Source: Salvator merianae (Eukaryota; Chordata; Lepidosauria; Squamata; Teiidae). From it: a DNA stretch of 64,000 nt. The stretch's first letter is position 1; each line of letters begins with the position of its first letter. A model generated the notes under the pieces. That model was not told the origin of the DNA and ran no database searches. It was given only the letters and a program-made list of their open reading frames with translations. The stretch spans positions 144,155,988-144,219,987 of the forward strand of contig QVOM02000034.1 of assembly GCA_003586115.2 (NCBI GenBank). The letters run 5' to 3'. Position numbers and translations under genes: made by a program. This document shows, one piece after another, positions 11,705 to 23,626 of this stretch.

Positions 11705-13333
11705 TACTTAGATTTCATGGGCTGCTGTGGAGCTGAAAAGCAAAAATCCATATACCTGGAAAAGAAAGAATGGAGGGGGAAAATCAAGGTATAAAAACTG
11801 AAATGTTGTTCTTATGTGACCATCTCTAGTGGTGTGATACGTAGTTCCAATATTATGATAAAACATTTCCACACTTGGGATTGTTCCAGATCAAGTTCTC
11901 TATACAGGGCTGCTACTCACATGATGGTGTGGACCAAGACAGACTCTGCTTCCTTGTCATGCTTTGTCTGCATTGGACAAAACATGAACTGCATTAGAGT
12001 GCCCAAAATATCAAGGTCTACAATTGGTCCAGGGCATGTGTACAGCTCACCCCTCTGGTCCAATATATTATAGGGGATACTTTTTGTGGCACTCCAGGAA
12101 ACACCTACAGAACTGGGTCCACTCCCAATATGTCCTGGGCAGAAACTCTGAAAGCTGGAAACAAAAGTTCCTGATCTTCAGAGGCTCATCACTGCCTCTA
12201 AGAACTCTTGAAAATGTGGATGGTCCAGTCCCAATCCAGATCGAAAAACATTGTGTATCCTTGGACAATGTGGCCTCCCCTGTCCTGAGATACAAGCAGG
12301 GAGTATGGAAACGGGCAAAATTTCCATTCATAACTTCAAGAAAAGATTGCACTGAAAAGCAATGCTTTCAGTTTTGGCAAAGAATATGTGCATTGCAACC
12401 TGTTAAAGTGGAATAAGAAGAAGATTCATTCCGTAAGTAATGTTAAGGTAGTTTATATCAAGATACTACTAATCCATCTTTATTAATGGCTTGTTCTTTT
12501 TTCTGGTTACCAGCGTATAGGCTAAATGCAAAAAGGGATGGGGACTTACACTAGATTATAGGTTAACATCAAATAAGTAAAGAAAGAGGTAGATTCCTAG
12601 ACTGTGAACAAAAAAGAACTAAAGAGAGAGGCTTATACAACTGAGTTCTGCCAAGAAGATACTTTCTACTCTTTTTTTTTTTTTTTTTTTATGTTCCAAA
12701 TGCTTATACATTGTCCAGTAGATGGTGATATTATTACAGAATCTCTTTCACTTTCACTTCTGACCCAACAGCAGTCTGTTTCTGGTACTTGTAAGAAACA
12801 CTTTGATTGCAATAGTCGTCATGGGATCTTGATACACTTGGGCTTAAATTGGACATTATACATCAACAAAAGAACAATGATTTTAAAATGCTGAAAATAA
12901 ATCTGAAAGAAACTGTGAAAGGTATTTATTTTTATTATTATTTTTTAAGAATAAGATTATTTTTATAATTCATTATCACTTAATTCTGAAGATGAAAATT
13001 TGCCATTTAGTGTTTTTTTTTAGCTTCTGGTTTGTGTCTTTCAAAGTGAGCATTTTCATATCAAGGATTACTATGTTTGTTGGGGGCAGTGGAAGCCCAT
13101 AGAGAGCTTATATAAGGGTGGTGAGCAAGAGGAAGGCTCTGACTGGAAAACTTCTGCAACCCTCTGTATATCCATGTCTTAATCTACTGTAAATCCAAGA
13201 AAATCCGTTCCCCTTCAACTTTGCAGTTCCACCCACAGGCTATTGCTGTTGCTCTTCCTGGGGTGATTCAGCTCTTTTGATAATGACGATCTAATAAGTT
13301 ACAATAGCTCTATACCATAACAGAAATGAAAAC
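11705..13333. other. No gene recognised; homopolymer tract
   Basis: A run of about 20 T lies at 12671-12690. The part at 11990-12410 is open in more than one frame but shows no recognisable domain and no clear splice context. It may be part of an unclassified repeat. Confidence 0.45.
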
Positions 13334-13519
13334 AAAGGCCCTTTCTGCACTTGGCCTTTTTGCAGATTATATCCTGGAATAGAGACCTGCCATCCACATG
13401 CTAGTGCAAACTATAAAAGGTCTTGCCCAGGGCCTCCCACAGTTTGCACTAGCATGCAGATGGCAGGTCTCTATTCTGAGATATAATCTGGAATAAGTCC
13501 AAGTGCAGAAAGGCCCAAA
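13334..13519. mobile_element. Short palindromic MITE of the GGGCC-TIR family
   Basis: The element is 13337-13516 (180 bp). Its left end GGCCCTTTCTGCACTT is answered by AAGTGCAGAAAGGCCC at the right. The candidate 3-bp duplication is AAA (13334-13336 and 13517-13519). The interior is a near-continuous inverted repeat: 'gaatagagacctgccatc' pairs with 'gatggcaggtctctattc', and 'catgctagtgcaaact' with 'agtttgcactagcatg'. It therefore folds into one long stem. It has no coding capacity. It is a close relative of the copies at 7063 and 56857. Confidence 0.85.
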
Positions 13520-14620
13520 AACAATGTCACAGAGTTGCACTCTAACAAACTGCAACTTTTCATTTTGTTTATTTATACAAGCCATAGGTCAAAACAAAAG
13601 CAGATTTAAACAACGCTGATAGTGTAAGCACAAGTAATTTCATTTCATAATCAACTTTGATATTCATTTCAAGCAAGATATAAATGATTTGTCTGCTCGG
13701 GTTAGGAGAATTATTTCTTTTCTACAAAAGATTTTAGTTGTCTAAGGCTGTGTTCAGACACAGCAAAAAGAAAGACATATCTGAGGCATCTTATTCAAGG
13801 CTCTGAGGTGGGATTGTCCACACATCAGTTTGCCCTTTCATGAACATTCTATGCTAGAAAAGATGGATTAGAGAAGGTTGGGGACATGAGGGCCACACTC
13901 TCTCTCTCTGGGGCACCTCTGAGGTACGCCTTTTGTTATGTCTGATCACACCAAAGAAGTAGACTCAGAGCTCAAGCTTAGTATTGATTATTTTTTTTTC
14001 TTTTCTTTCTTTTTTCCTACAAAACACACAGGCGGGTGTCTTCCAACTTAGGCTGATAGGCCAATTATGACTCAAGTTGGACCAATTTAGTCTTGCTTCA
14101 GTCACATGTACTCTGTTAACAATAATTTGCTCTGAAACCATTAGAAGTTTGAATTTGAATGCATTTTGCAAATCTTATAAATGTTTGCATTTGCGGATCA
14201 ATCCATCCTTACATGCAAAGCTTCTGTTTGAATTATTGCAGTGTCTCTGAAATGCCTTAGTGAATGCTCTTAAAACTTTAAGGAGTTCAGAATACAGCTG
14301 CATGATTATTACTGGGGATTAGGGGATTCCAAGCTACTCAGGAATAGGTTTCCATCTTATCTCTGGGATCAATTCAAAGGAATCTTTTGACCTTCTTGTC
14401 TTAGAAATAGCGCATCTGAGAGCTTACCTCTCCTCATCTGTATTTTTTTTGGAGCTTGAGAGGAGGTCTTCTCAGTGTATGCTCAGCATGTAAAATTAAG
14501 CATGTGACAATATTTAGGCAATGGCTCTCTAGGAGGTCTTGTTTAGTGCCTATTATTTCAGTGACAGGGAAATTTCCTTCACATTATCCTGGGGGTTTCA
14601 CTAGAGGATAACCTCAGAAT
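13520..14620. other. No gene recognised
   Basis: AT-rich sequence with a T-rich microsatellite-like run near 13990-14015. Nothing coding was found. Confidence 0.5.
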
Positions 14621-14760
14621 GGGGGTGGCTGCAGCTCAGTGATACAACAAATGTATGAAAACGAACAGTCACAAGCTTGATCCTCAGCATCTCCTCAGGA
14701 AAGAAGACAGTGACAAACCACTTCTATATCTTTGCCAGGAGAACTGCCAGAGGTTCCTGC
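14621..14760 (+). repeat. Remnant of a tRNA-derived SINE
   Basis: The text 'gtggctgcagctcagtgat' resembles the pol III A box region (tggctcagtgg), and 'cttgatcctcagcatctcc' about 55 bases later resembles a B box (ggttcaatcc) followed by the SINE junction. The trailing part 'gtgacaaaccacttctatat' fits the non-tRNA body of a reptile-type SINE. It is decayed and the assignment rests on these short motifs only. Confidence 0.5.
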
Positions 14761-14809
14761 TAATCACATACACCTGGTCGTAGAACCATCAAAGCTGGAG
14801 AACTTTCAT

Positions 14810-15424
14810 TCCGGGCCTTTTCGCACTGAGCTCGGTAGACTGTTCCCAGTAGTCGGCTTCGAACCGGAGAGGTTGGGGAACACTCGGTGCCATTCGCACT
14901 CCCGGCCAGCGGAATGGACCCGAAGCCGACCAGCAGAGGGAACAGTGTGAATGGTAGCCGCTAGTTCCGTACCCGCTTCGCACCCGCTTCTTACCCGCTT
15001 CGCACCTGCGCACCCACTTTGTACCCAGAGGGCTGGTTATGAAGCCAGCTTTGTACCGGCAGCTCAGTTACTCAGGCGAAAGGGCTATCCCGGGTACGAA
15101 GTTTCATACCGGGTTACGAAGCAGCGGAGCAGGGTATGAAAACGTCGCACCCCGGATGCGAAGCAGCGGAGCGCGCATGTGTAGCCGCAACAGCCACGCC
15201 CGACGCCGAGGCAAACAGTGCGAAAGCACCATGCCCAATCTTCGCTCCATCGCGCAGGTCAGGATGAAGACATCTTTTTTGTTGTCTTGCCTTATCCGGC
15301 TTCAGGTTCGAATCGGGTACAGAGTGGTTCGGATCGGGTGAGGCACGCGCCCGCGGCAGTGCGAAAGCTCTGTTCCAGCAAGCGGACTGGAACGGTCTAC
15401 CGCTAAAGTGCGAAAAGGCCCTCC
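14810..15424. mobile_element. CpG-rich 609-bp TIR transposon (GGGCC family)
   Basis: The element is 14813-15421. The left end GGGCCTTTTCGCACT is answered by AGTGCGAAAAGGCCC at the right. The 3-bp direct repeats TCC flank it (14810-14812 and 15422-15424). Inside are tandem units of about 10 bp (cccgcttcgca and variants) at 14970-15025, whose reverse complements (gcgaagcgg and 'tacgaag') recur at 15090-15175. So the interior is repetitive and partly self-complementary. CpG is frequent, in contrast to the flanks, suggesting a young copy. The open frames across it follow GC-rich composition and are not genes. No transposase is encoded. Confidence 0.8.
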
Positions 15425-15666
15425 TTGTCTTTAATGTTTCTGGCAGGGACTGTTTTGGGAAGCACAGGAATTGGCTTGAATCCTGGCTGTTTTGTATGCC
15501 TCCCCAAACAATCCCATATTATTTGGCCATAACACAAATGAGTCTGCAGATTCTGCACTCTTTGAGTGCCTACATGGTATCATTACAGTGCTGTGAGAAC
15601 CATGCCTATGCTTATTGCCAAGGAATAAAATATTTCTGATTCTCTCATATTTATATTCACGTACGT

Positions 15667-15698
<32 letters not shown>

Positions 15699-17849
15699 AC
15701 ATATCAATTTTTCATTATTCAGAAATACAACCCCCAAAATAAGATTAGTGAATGTGGAACAGAACTGTTTTGTAACATGGGTGAAATAGATGCCAATGTT
15801 GATTACACACATCTGGTCAAATTATGGGCCTCCAGACTGTGTCGAACTAAAACTCCTACAGTGGCATGGAATTATGAAAGCAGAAGTTTCCAGCAAAGTG
15901 TGAAAAGCCAAAGATGGGGCAGTTCTACTCAAAGGTCTGTGATGCATTGACAAAACTTGATATGGCTCATAATTACATATTAATGCTCGAGAGTACTCCA
16001 CTCAACAGAGTAAGGCAGAAGTGTCTATTTTGGCCTTTCATGGAATGCAGGAATATGTACAACTGAGCCATGCCATTGAAATGGGTCCCTATTGCCCTAG
16101 AATGCCAGTAGACTTCATTATCAAGGGCTACTGGTATTCCAGCCCAGCAGTGGGCCATCAGATTTGAAATACATGCTATCTTGTGCAGATGGAGCATACT
16201 AGATGGTGTGGGGCCTCTTTAGTCTGAACCAGCATATGAACAAAAAAGTCCCTGAAGAGGATCTGGCAGATGCAGATCTAAGGCAAGTGCAGAAAATCCC
16301 CAGACTGTATGCCAGTCACTGCTTCAGGTCTTTTCAACCCCATTCTCTGCTCACTACTGCTACTGAGGAGAGGAGAGAGAGGTTGCACCAGCTATCAACC
16401 TCTCTCACAGGAAGCAAAGGGTACAGTGACTAAAAGCCTGTTGTAATGTTTTCTTCCATGCCAGATTTTAAGTAATTTTATTTCTTTTAGAAACTCATCC
16501 TTAAAATCTCCTTTCTCAATCATTATGTGAATGTTTTGTTTTGTTTTTTTTTCCTGGACCAGACACTATAAATTTGTCTCAGATCTGAACCAGTTAAAAT
16601 ATGGCTGTGGCTCCAGAGAGATTGGGTGAAAGGATAAAAAAGCTACACTTCATAGTATTACATAGAAGCTGCCACAAATTCTCAATTCCACACTGAAGTC
16701 TCTGAAAACAAGAAAACAAACAAAAGCAATTTGCATCCAGTCTTCAGTGCAGGAGAAAAGTATTAAAATGGAATGCACATGCACATCAGGCTTCCTTAAA
16801 AAAAATACAGAAACATTTTGGGGTAATATAAAACAATTTATATGTAAAGCATCTGTAATCGCAAAAGTGTCTTAAATACAATATTCAAATTTCAGCAATA
16901 AAAGCTCCCTATATGTGACAATGATAAATCAACGTATTAAAAGGCAGGTTGTACTTTTCAGCAGATGCTATTTGGTAAGAAAACAACAAGTGAGGTCTGT
17001 AATGTGGAGAGAAAACAGTGGCAGCACAAAGGAGAAAAATAGGGTGACGGCTGGAATGCAGAACAGTAATCTGGAGGAAAAGGAGGGTTGTGTTTACAAA
17101 GAACAACATTTCAGGATGTTCCTAAATGGAAAGAAGGTGCTTTGGTTTTAAATGCTGGTCTAGCAAATCCTGAGTCAAATAATTACCACAATTATTTCAG
17201 AATCCTGCTTTGGCCTTATAATATTATTGATGCCGCGGTTGCTAAGCTAGCCTGAAAAAGGGGAAAGTAGGTTGTTAGCAGCTGCATTTCTAAAATTCTG
17301 ACTTGCTTTCAGTAGATCTGCTCATAAATAAGCATTGCAGAATCCAACACTGCATCCTTTTCAACAGGCATGTTACTAAGTATTTTTCATCTATTTTATT
17401 TGTATAGTACCCTTTTGATCCATTCTAAAGGTGATGTACAAAATAAAAACAGCTTTTGGAAGGTTTCTGATGATGGGGACATCTAAATCCAGCATAACAC
17501 TGAGGGATCAGTATTCAGCAACAAGCATGTGAATCATTTTTACTATCTGGAAGTAGCCATGGAGAACAAGAATGGAGCAGGGGGAGAGGAAATAAATCTA
17601 TTCCACTTTGTATGGAACATATTAATTCTATTTGCTTGTATAGGAAGTGAAGGAACAGAGGCTTTTCAGCACATCACTGAGTCTTTATTGCACCCTGTGA
17701 TGTTTTCTTATTAAACAATCTTCAGTTTAAAAAGCTGAATAAGTAGGTATGAGGTCTAAATTGACAGTATTCTCCCCAAATTTTGAGACATCCAATTCAA
17801 ACTAAATTTTTTTTAATGATAACTTCTGAACACAAAAGTTGGAATTTAG
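15425..17849. other. No gene recognised; LINE-like scraps
   Basis: The stretch 16130-16260 ('gagcatactagatgg', 'gtctgaaccagcatatg') resembles the 3' end of CR1/L3-type LINEs, where 'actagatgg..' and 'gatccagca' occur. 17385-17450 looks like a LINE 3' tail ('atttgtatagtacc... gatgtacaaaataaaa'). The rest is unremarkable. Confidence 0.4.
15669..15697. repeat. (TG)n microsatellite
   Basis: About 14 perfect TG units, preceded by an ACGT-repeat start at 15659-15668. Confidence 0.95.
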
Positions 17850-18905
17850 TGCGTATATAGAGGAACAAGCATTGCTGAAGGAAAATCAGCATGACTTCTA
17901 CAAAGATAAATCCTCCTTGCTAACTTGATAGAAACCTTTGGAGGTGCCAATAACTGTACAGATAAAAGCGATCCAGCTGACATTGTCTATCAGGACTTTC
18001 AGAAGGCTTTTGACAAACTACCTTATTAAAAGCTCCTGAATAAGCTCATGAAATAAGAGGACAGATACTGTTCTGGATTGGTAACAGGAAACAGGGAGTA
18101 ATAACAAATGGACAATTTTCAGAGTGGAAAGAAGTAAAATGTGGGGTCTCCCAAGATTCAGAACTGGGACCAATGCTGTACAAATTTAATGCAGAGAATA
18201 ATTAGGAAGTGATTAGAAAGTAAACCAGCAAGCATCTTTATGTCTCTTTATAAATCTATGGTGAGGCCACATTTGGAATGTTGTGTACAATTCTGGTCAC
18301 TACACCTCAAAAACAATATTGTGAAACTGGAAAAGGTGCCAAAAAAAAAAAAAAAAAAAGGTAACTAGAATGATCAAGCTGGAACACCTTGCTTACAAAA
18401 TCAAGCTGCAACATCTAGGCCTCTTCAGTTTTGAAAGATGGAGTTTAAGAGGGGATTTCGTTAAAGTATATAAGATCATACATGGTGTGAAAAAAGTGGA
18501 TAGAGAACTTTTTTTTATCACAAACACTATAACCAGGGAATGTTCTATGAAGCTGATGGGCAGGAGAACTAGAACAGACAAGGTGTTTTTCTTTCATTTT
18601 TTTTTCCCCCACCCAGTCAATGGAATTTCCTACCAGAAGATTTGGTGACAGGAACCAACCTTGATAGTTTTAAGAAAGGCTTAGACACATTCATGTATAA
18701 ATGGCTACTAGAACTGATGTCTAGGTACTGCCCCCAAGTTCAAGAGACAGGTCATTTGTAGGGAATTGGGAGTAGATGAAGTTTTTACCTTTGTCATCTG
18801 CTTGAAAATGTCCAGAAGCAATTGGTGGACCACTGAGTGAGACAGGATGCTGAACTACAGAGCCTGTGGCCTGATCCAGCAAGACTTGTCTTATGCTTTT
18901 ATGGA
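17850..18905 (+). mobile_element. Internally deleted CR1/L3-like LINE
   Basis: The order of landmarks matches the 3' half of a CR1-clade LINE. At 17974-18020 the text encodes DIVYQDFQKAFDKLPY, the reverse-transcriptase motif A region (usually DxQKAFDxVPH). At 18265-18330 'ggccacatttggaatg' to 'aaactggaaaaggt' encodes the R/P-HLEYC..W..KK-like thumb segment. Then come LQHLGLFSFERWSLRGDF at 18406-18459 and the C-terminal MKL-G-R part. The tail 'gcctgatccagcaagac' at 18868 is the typical 3' end of this group. Motifs B and C (the YADD box) are missing between 18140 and 18240, so a deletion is inferred. The long A run at 18342-18359 interrupts the frame. A second, antisense copy is at 55190-55690. 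Confidence 0.8.
18370..18648 (+). pseudogene. CR1-like reverse transcriptase C-terminal relic
   Basis: The frame encodes HLGLFSFERWSLRGDFVKVY, corresponding to the LGLFSLERRRLRGDLI motif near the C terminus of CR1-type ORF2 proteins, followed by a relic of the K-RTR--KYFF segment. Frame interruptions (A run before it and T-rich insertion after position 18585) show that it is inactive. The endonuclease domain and most of the polymerase are absent. Confidence 0.75.
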
Positions 18906-18989
18906 AATCAAAAGAAGGGGGGGCAAATGACAGGCTGAAATTTCTCACAAAATGTATGCACAGGTAGTATAGTGGTTGAGTATCTAATT

Positions 18990-19160
18990 CCTTCCCATAT
19001 CTAATAATTATATACACAGTTATCTGTGAGTTTCATGAATTGAATTTTAATTGTACTTTATTGTACTGGTTTATTGAAAGCCACCTTGAGACCTTAGGGT
19101 ACAGGAAGAGATATAAATGCAAATAAATATGAAAATAAATATGAAAATAAATAAAACAAC
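18990..19160 (+). repeat. LINE 3' tail-like repeat
   Basis: The motif 'gaaagccaccttgagacc' followed by 'agatataaatgcaaataaat' is the usual 3' end of an L2/CR1-type LINE: a gccgccttgag box, then a tataaat-rich tail. Tandem 'atgaaaataaat' units follow at 19130-19153. No reverse transcriptase part is attached. Confidence 0.6.
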
Positions 19161-19495
19161 CCTTCCTGTCCCCTGTGCTATATATTAATTAGAATCTTGC
19201 ATTTTGAGAAGTCTCTAAAGCCAGATATGATACAGTTTGAAAGTAGTGATATCTGGAAAAAAGAAAAAAAAAAAGAAAAAATCCTTTACATATGTGCCAG
19301 TCTTTGGAGATGCAGTATGGATACTTGTTTGTTTTATTCCACCCTATACTGGAAGGTCTGAGGGCAGGTTATAGTATAAAAAGCAAGATGCAAAACAACA
19401 TACTAAAAGCAATGACAGGGCCTGAAAGTGGGCAGGGGAGGTTGTTTTGTACTCTACAGTCTGCATACTCACTAGGCAAGAACATCGACACCACA

Positions 19496-19915
19496 TAACA
19501 TTCTGCATAATTTGGAGCAAACTCCAGCTGTTCCCAATTGTGGTTAGCTGTGGAGCACAAAATTGTGCTCCACAACTTGACCAGGAGCAGCTAGATAGCT
19601 CTCAGTAAAGTGTGTTCACAGCCATTTCCAGGTACAGATTGCTATGCAGCTTGCCATGGTTCTGCCTATATGATCACATGATCATTCCTGCATGTGCCTG
19701 CATGATCTGCAGCACTCCCAGTCACCATGGCAGTGGCTGGACACTTCCCAGCCACTGTCATAGTGAGGAACAGGAGCAGGACACCAGCATTCTCAGCGCA
19801 AATGCTGGTATCCTACTGGCATTCCACTCTAGGAGCCCACAGTGAGGACAGTGTCCATGTTACAGGGTCTACTCCACCTTAGAATAGCATAACTATCCTG
19901 TTCTAAGGTGGAAAG
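19496..19915. repeat. Decayed TIR element with subterminal hairpin (group B)
   Basis: It ends at 19871-19909 in a hairpin, ccaccttagaatag pairing with ctgttctaaggtgg. This is the same arrangement as the subterminal hairpin at 53452-53490 read in reverse. The text 'gaccaggagcagctagatag' at 19579 recurs at 42054 ('gaccaggaggagctggatg') and 40575 ('caggagcagttagactg'). 'aagtgtgttcaca' and 'tgccatggcagtgg'-like words are also shared with 53436-54600. Outer termini are too decayed to place precisely. Confidence 0.55.
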
Positions 19916-21290
19916 TCTCCATATGTTATTAAGTTAAGTGACATACTAAAAACAAGCAAGATGAAAGCTAGAATGTTCCAGCACATTTTCTAGTAACAAT
20001 AATTACACAGATAGTTCACATTCTTTAATCCCTGTCTAAATTATGCAGGCCTGAGAAAGAAGGGACAGAGGCGAACTTTATCTGGTACTGCTTTTTTATC
20101 TTCTAACACAATAGAACTTCACACAGCTTTTGTACTTACTAAAAGAGGCCCAATACTTGGGCAAATGTAACATGGGCTATAAAGACATACTTCTATATTC
20201 AAAAAATCAAATTAATATTGATATATTTCCTTCATTATACTTCTTAATCATAGTCTGATGGCTTCACTATAAAAGCATTGTGCAAATTTTACCTGTGCTT
20301 GAGAGCTTCATTTTACAAAGCCCCATTGAACTCATTTATAGCAACTTGTACTTCCTGAGGTTCAGGCAGAAGCATAATGGATGCCGTGAGGCTTCAAAAG
20401 GAAGAGTGAAGATTTGCTTGTTTGTATTTCTATCCAACCCTGTACCTAAAGCTCTTAGAGTGAGTCACAATAAAACTAATGCCACACACAATTAAAATGA
20501 ACTGGCTATTGAAATTCCCTTTGACTAGAGGAACTCCCAGCCCTGGATAATTGCAGCTGCCTGACTTCCTTCCAGCCATCCTCCAAGTTTTCTTGTATCT
20601 TATGGAAAAAGAGGTGGATGGGAAAAATAAAAAGAAACAGGGTGGAGGATAGAAAGAACAAATTTGGTGCAGGGAGTAAGCATGTTTTGTTGCAGCTGCT
20701 TTGTGAGCATAGGATTGCTCAGTAAAATGCCCTTCCTCACCCAATGTCACCAAGGGAGCAGATGTATTCTGTCTTTTCCTACCCCTTCTTCCTCTCCTAA
20801 CTGTTTGTGGTACATCTTTGCCATTAAAAGGAACCAGAGGCTTGGAACAAAGTATGAATCTTTTCCTCTTTTTTGCTATTCCAAAGCCAAATTGATTAGT
20901 GTCTTCAGCTGCCTGCACTTAGGTAGTTTGGGGCTTTCCTCTTGATGCCAGCTAGAAACCCACCTCCTCTAGAAAGCAGACTTAGAGGAAGTCTATTAGA
21001 TATGTAATTCTTCCCCAAGGCATGTGCCCCTACTGTCAGTCTTTACATACTTACAATCTCTCTCTCTCTAACTCATGACACATGATCCTGGGCCTATAAT
21101 TAACTTTTGATGTTCTGATTGTTAAATTTATTGGAAATTGCATTGGAATGCACCATTTTATAAGTAGCATGGAAATATAACAAATTATCATCATAATATC
21201 ACAGTTAGAACATATAAAACAGTCATACTCTGAAGTTGAAGCATACATGTGCTCTAGATTTTTGAGCATCCTTAGCACATTGGGCATTCA
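19916..21290. other. No gene recognised
   Basis: On the minus strand, 20430-20918 is open for 162 codons, the longest frame not explained by a repeat. It has no recognisable domain, signal peptide or splice context, and the opposite strand is also open for 93 codons over 20664-20945. I regard it as chance. Confidence 0.5.
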
Positions 21291-21830
21291 GGTTTCTCCA
21301 TTTAATCTTACAATGGGGGTCCTCATAGGAATGACATAATGCTAACCAAAACAATGCAGATCTTAGGGTAAGGTCAGATTTCTATGGGAGGAAGTGTTCC
21401 TTTAGATATTTGGGGCCCAAGCCATTTAGGGCCTTACAAGTTAACATTAGTATCTTGAACTGGGCTTGGTAGGCAGCCAGTGCAGTTATTGTAGGACAGG
21501 TGTGATGTGCATTCAGCCAGCAGTACCAATTAGTAGTCTTATATACTGCATTCTGCACCAGCTACAGCTTCTGAACTGTCTTCAAGGGCAGCCCCATGTA
21601 GAGTGCTTATATCTTGGACATGAATCAGTGACTCACTCCAAAATTTTATCCAATTCCATGCCAATTCCAATTCCATTTGGATCATTCAAACAAGGAGATT
21701 CTTGGTCCAGGGGCCATTTAGAAATTATAGGCAACCAAGAACCTCTGCTATAGCTTCTAAACTACCACCCCAGAAGAAGTTGCCATATTGCAGCAATGCC
21801 TGGAAAGCAGAAGGTTAGAGATGCAATCAT
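21290..21830 (-). repeat. Decayed interspersed repeat
   Basis: The text 'ggggcccaagccatttaggg', 'cttgaactgggcttggtagg', 'cagccagtgcag' and 'cttcaagggcagccccatgt' is the sort of segment I associate with a very common squamate LINE-related repeat. The strand is inferred from the T-rich sense of the tail. The family name is not certain. Confidence 0.5.
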
Positions 21831-22698
21831 CACCACCTCACCACCACTCTGAGAGTAAGTAATGCAAATTCCTTCTGTATCTTTGCCAAGCAACTTGCAT
21901 GGATGTATCCATATAGGCACCATGCATTGAGCTCAACTCAGCTGTCCCTGAATGGCAAGCAATATATAGTCCTCCTATTTCTGAAGGCTCCATGTGGTGT
22001 GAGGACATGCAGCAGTCCCATCTGCAGGCAACCACAGGTACCCTGTTCTACAACAGAGGATTGCAGCCCAAAATAATTACACATGAATCATCCTGTGTTC
22101 TTGGTAAGATTTGCCAGAACAAAAGCAATCATGCACAAAGATCTTAGGTGTGCTAGCCTCAATTGTTAAAACAAAGCTCTGTGGTTCACATCATCAAGAG
22201 CTGTAAAGGAAACCCCTTTGGGACTGATCATGTTGCATATGTATTTGGAGTGACCCAAATCTGGCAGCAAAGTGCTGCCACAATTTATATAAGAGAGGGC
22301 AACCCATACCTTCATCATTCCAAAATGGCCCTCTATGGCAGCCAGAACCAATATGTAGCAGCCAAACATCCACATGGAACTCCAAATGGAGATAAGAACT
22401 CTGGTCACAACTCTGGTCATTGAGTTAGCATTGGGTCAGTGTAGCACAACAAATGCTGCCCTGATGTCAGCTCTGCCAAAAAGGGGAACCCTCAGTGTTT
22501 CAAATGGGAGATATCAGACTCTGAAATGGGGAAGTATGCCCTCCACTCCCTGAGCAACAAAGGGCTGCCCCTAGTAGTGGTGTAAACACAGCTCTATTAA
22601 GAAGAGGAAGCTGCATAATGATAATATTCTTTAAATATCTAAAACTGTAGCAAAAAGGGAGCTTATAACCCATTTTCTATCATTCTAAGTTGCAAGAA
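21831..22698. other. No gene recognised
   Basis: Possibly a continuation of old repeats. Overlapping open frames on both strands at 22163-22423 lack any recognisable domain. Confidence 0.4.
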
Positions 22699-23565
22699 CT
22701 TGCAATTAGGGGTGTGCACGAAGCTTCGTGGCATTCGATTTTCGATCAAATTTCGTGATTTCGTGCCCTTCGCATCGAATGCGAAGGGCACCAGAAATCA
22801 CAAATGCGAATTGCGAAGGTCCCTCAATTTTTCGAAGTATTTCGGGACCTTCGCAATTTGCCAAAGTCTCACCTCTCTAGGCTGTCAGCGCTGGCGCTGA
22901 CAGCCTAGGGTGAATCAGCCAGCCAGCAGCGAGTGGAAGTGCAGAAAATTCAACGGAAGGGAGGGATTCCCTTCCCGTTGATTTTCCTTCTCTTCCCCTC
23001 ACTGACTCACCCCCCTAGGCTGTCAGCGCGAGCGCTGACAGCCTAGGGTGAATGAGGCAGCCAGCAGCCATCGGAAAAGGAGCAATCAAGGCGAACGGAA
23101 GACCTTTTTGCCTTGATTTTTCTGCTTCCGATGGCGCTCGCCTCTCTCTCATCCCCCCCCCGCCCAGTCTGTCATCAGACTGACAGACTGCGGCGGGAGT
23201 GAGAGAGTGCGCTGCGCCATCGGAAGCAGATAAATCAAGGCGAAGGGAAGACCTTTTTGCCTTGATTTCTCTGCTTCCGATGGCGCTCGCCTCTCTCTCA
23301 TCCCCCCCCCCCAGTCTGTCATTACACTGACAGACTGGGGGGGGAATGAGAGAGAGGCGAGCGCCATCCGAAGCAGAGAAATTAAGGCAAAGGTCTTCCC
23401 TTCGCCTTGATTTATCTGCTTCCGTTCGCGGCGAAGATTTTCGCCGCGAAAACGAAGGGCTTCATTTTCGTGCGTATTTTTTCACACGAAAACTAAGCCT
23501 AGGAGCTTCGCAGTCCTGCGAAGCGAAAAGGGAAAAGTGCCTTCGTGCACATCCCTACTTGCAAT
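22699..23565. mobile_element. CpG-rich 851-bp hAT-type element made of nested hairpins
   Basis: The element is 22707-23557. Perfect 8-bp direct repeats CTTGCAAT lie at 22699-22706 and 23558-23565. The left end TAGGGGTGTGCACGAAG is answered by CTTCGTGCACATCCCTA. The inside is a chain of self-complementary units: ctaggctgtcagcgc with gcgctgacagcctag at 22877-22908, and again at 23015-23046; 'cagtctgtca' with 'tgacagactg' at about 23163-23192 and 23312-23340; and three stems built on 'atcaaggcgaa' with 'gccttgatt' between 23085 and 23415. A 'gcttccgatggcgctcgcc' unit occurs in both orientations. No coding capacity was seen. The 8-bp duplication supports hAT. High CpG suggests youth. Confidence 0.88.
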
Positions 23566-23626
23566 AAGAGAATTTGATTAAAAGAAGGCTGCTTTGGATT
23601 AAATATTGGAAGTGAGGAAACAGAGC

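Noticed and set aside
14813..15421. CpG-rich block considered as a CpG-island promoter
   Set aside because: It is bounded by TIRs and a 3-bp duplication, and has tandem units typical of a transposon; no exon follows it.
20430..20918. 162-codon minus-strand open frame
   Set aside because: Longest frame outside known repeats, but it has no recognisable domain, the opposite strand is also open, and there are no clear splice or promoter signals. Conservation data would be needed to revive it.
22877..23046. Perfect stems that resemble transcription terminators or a CRISPR-like repeat array
   Set aside because: They are parts of one hAT-type transposon with TIRs and an 8-bp duplication; there is no regular spacer pattern and the sequence is eukaryotic in character.
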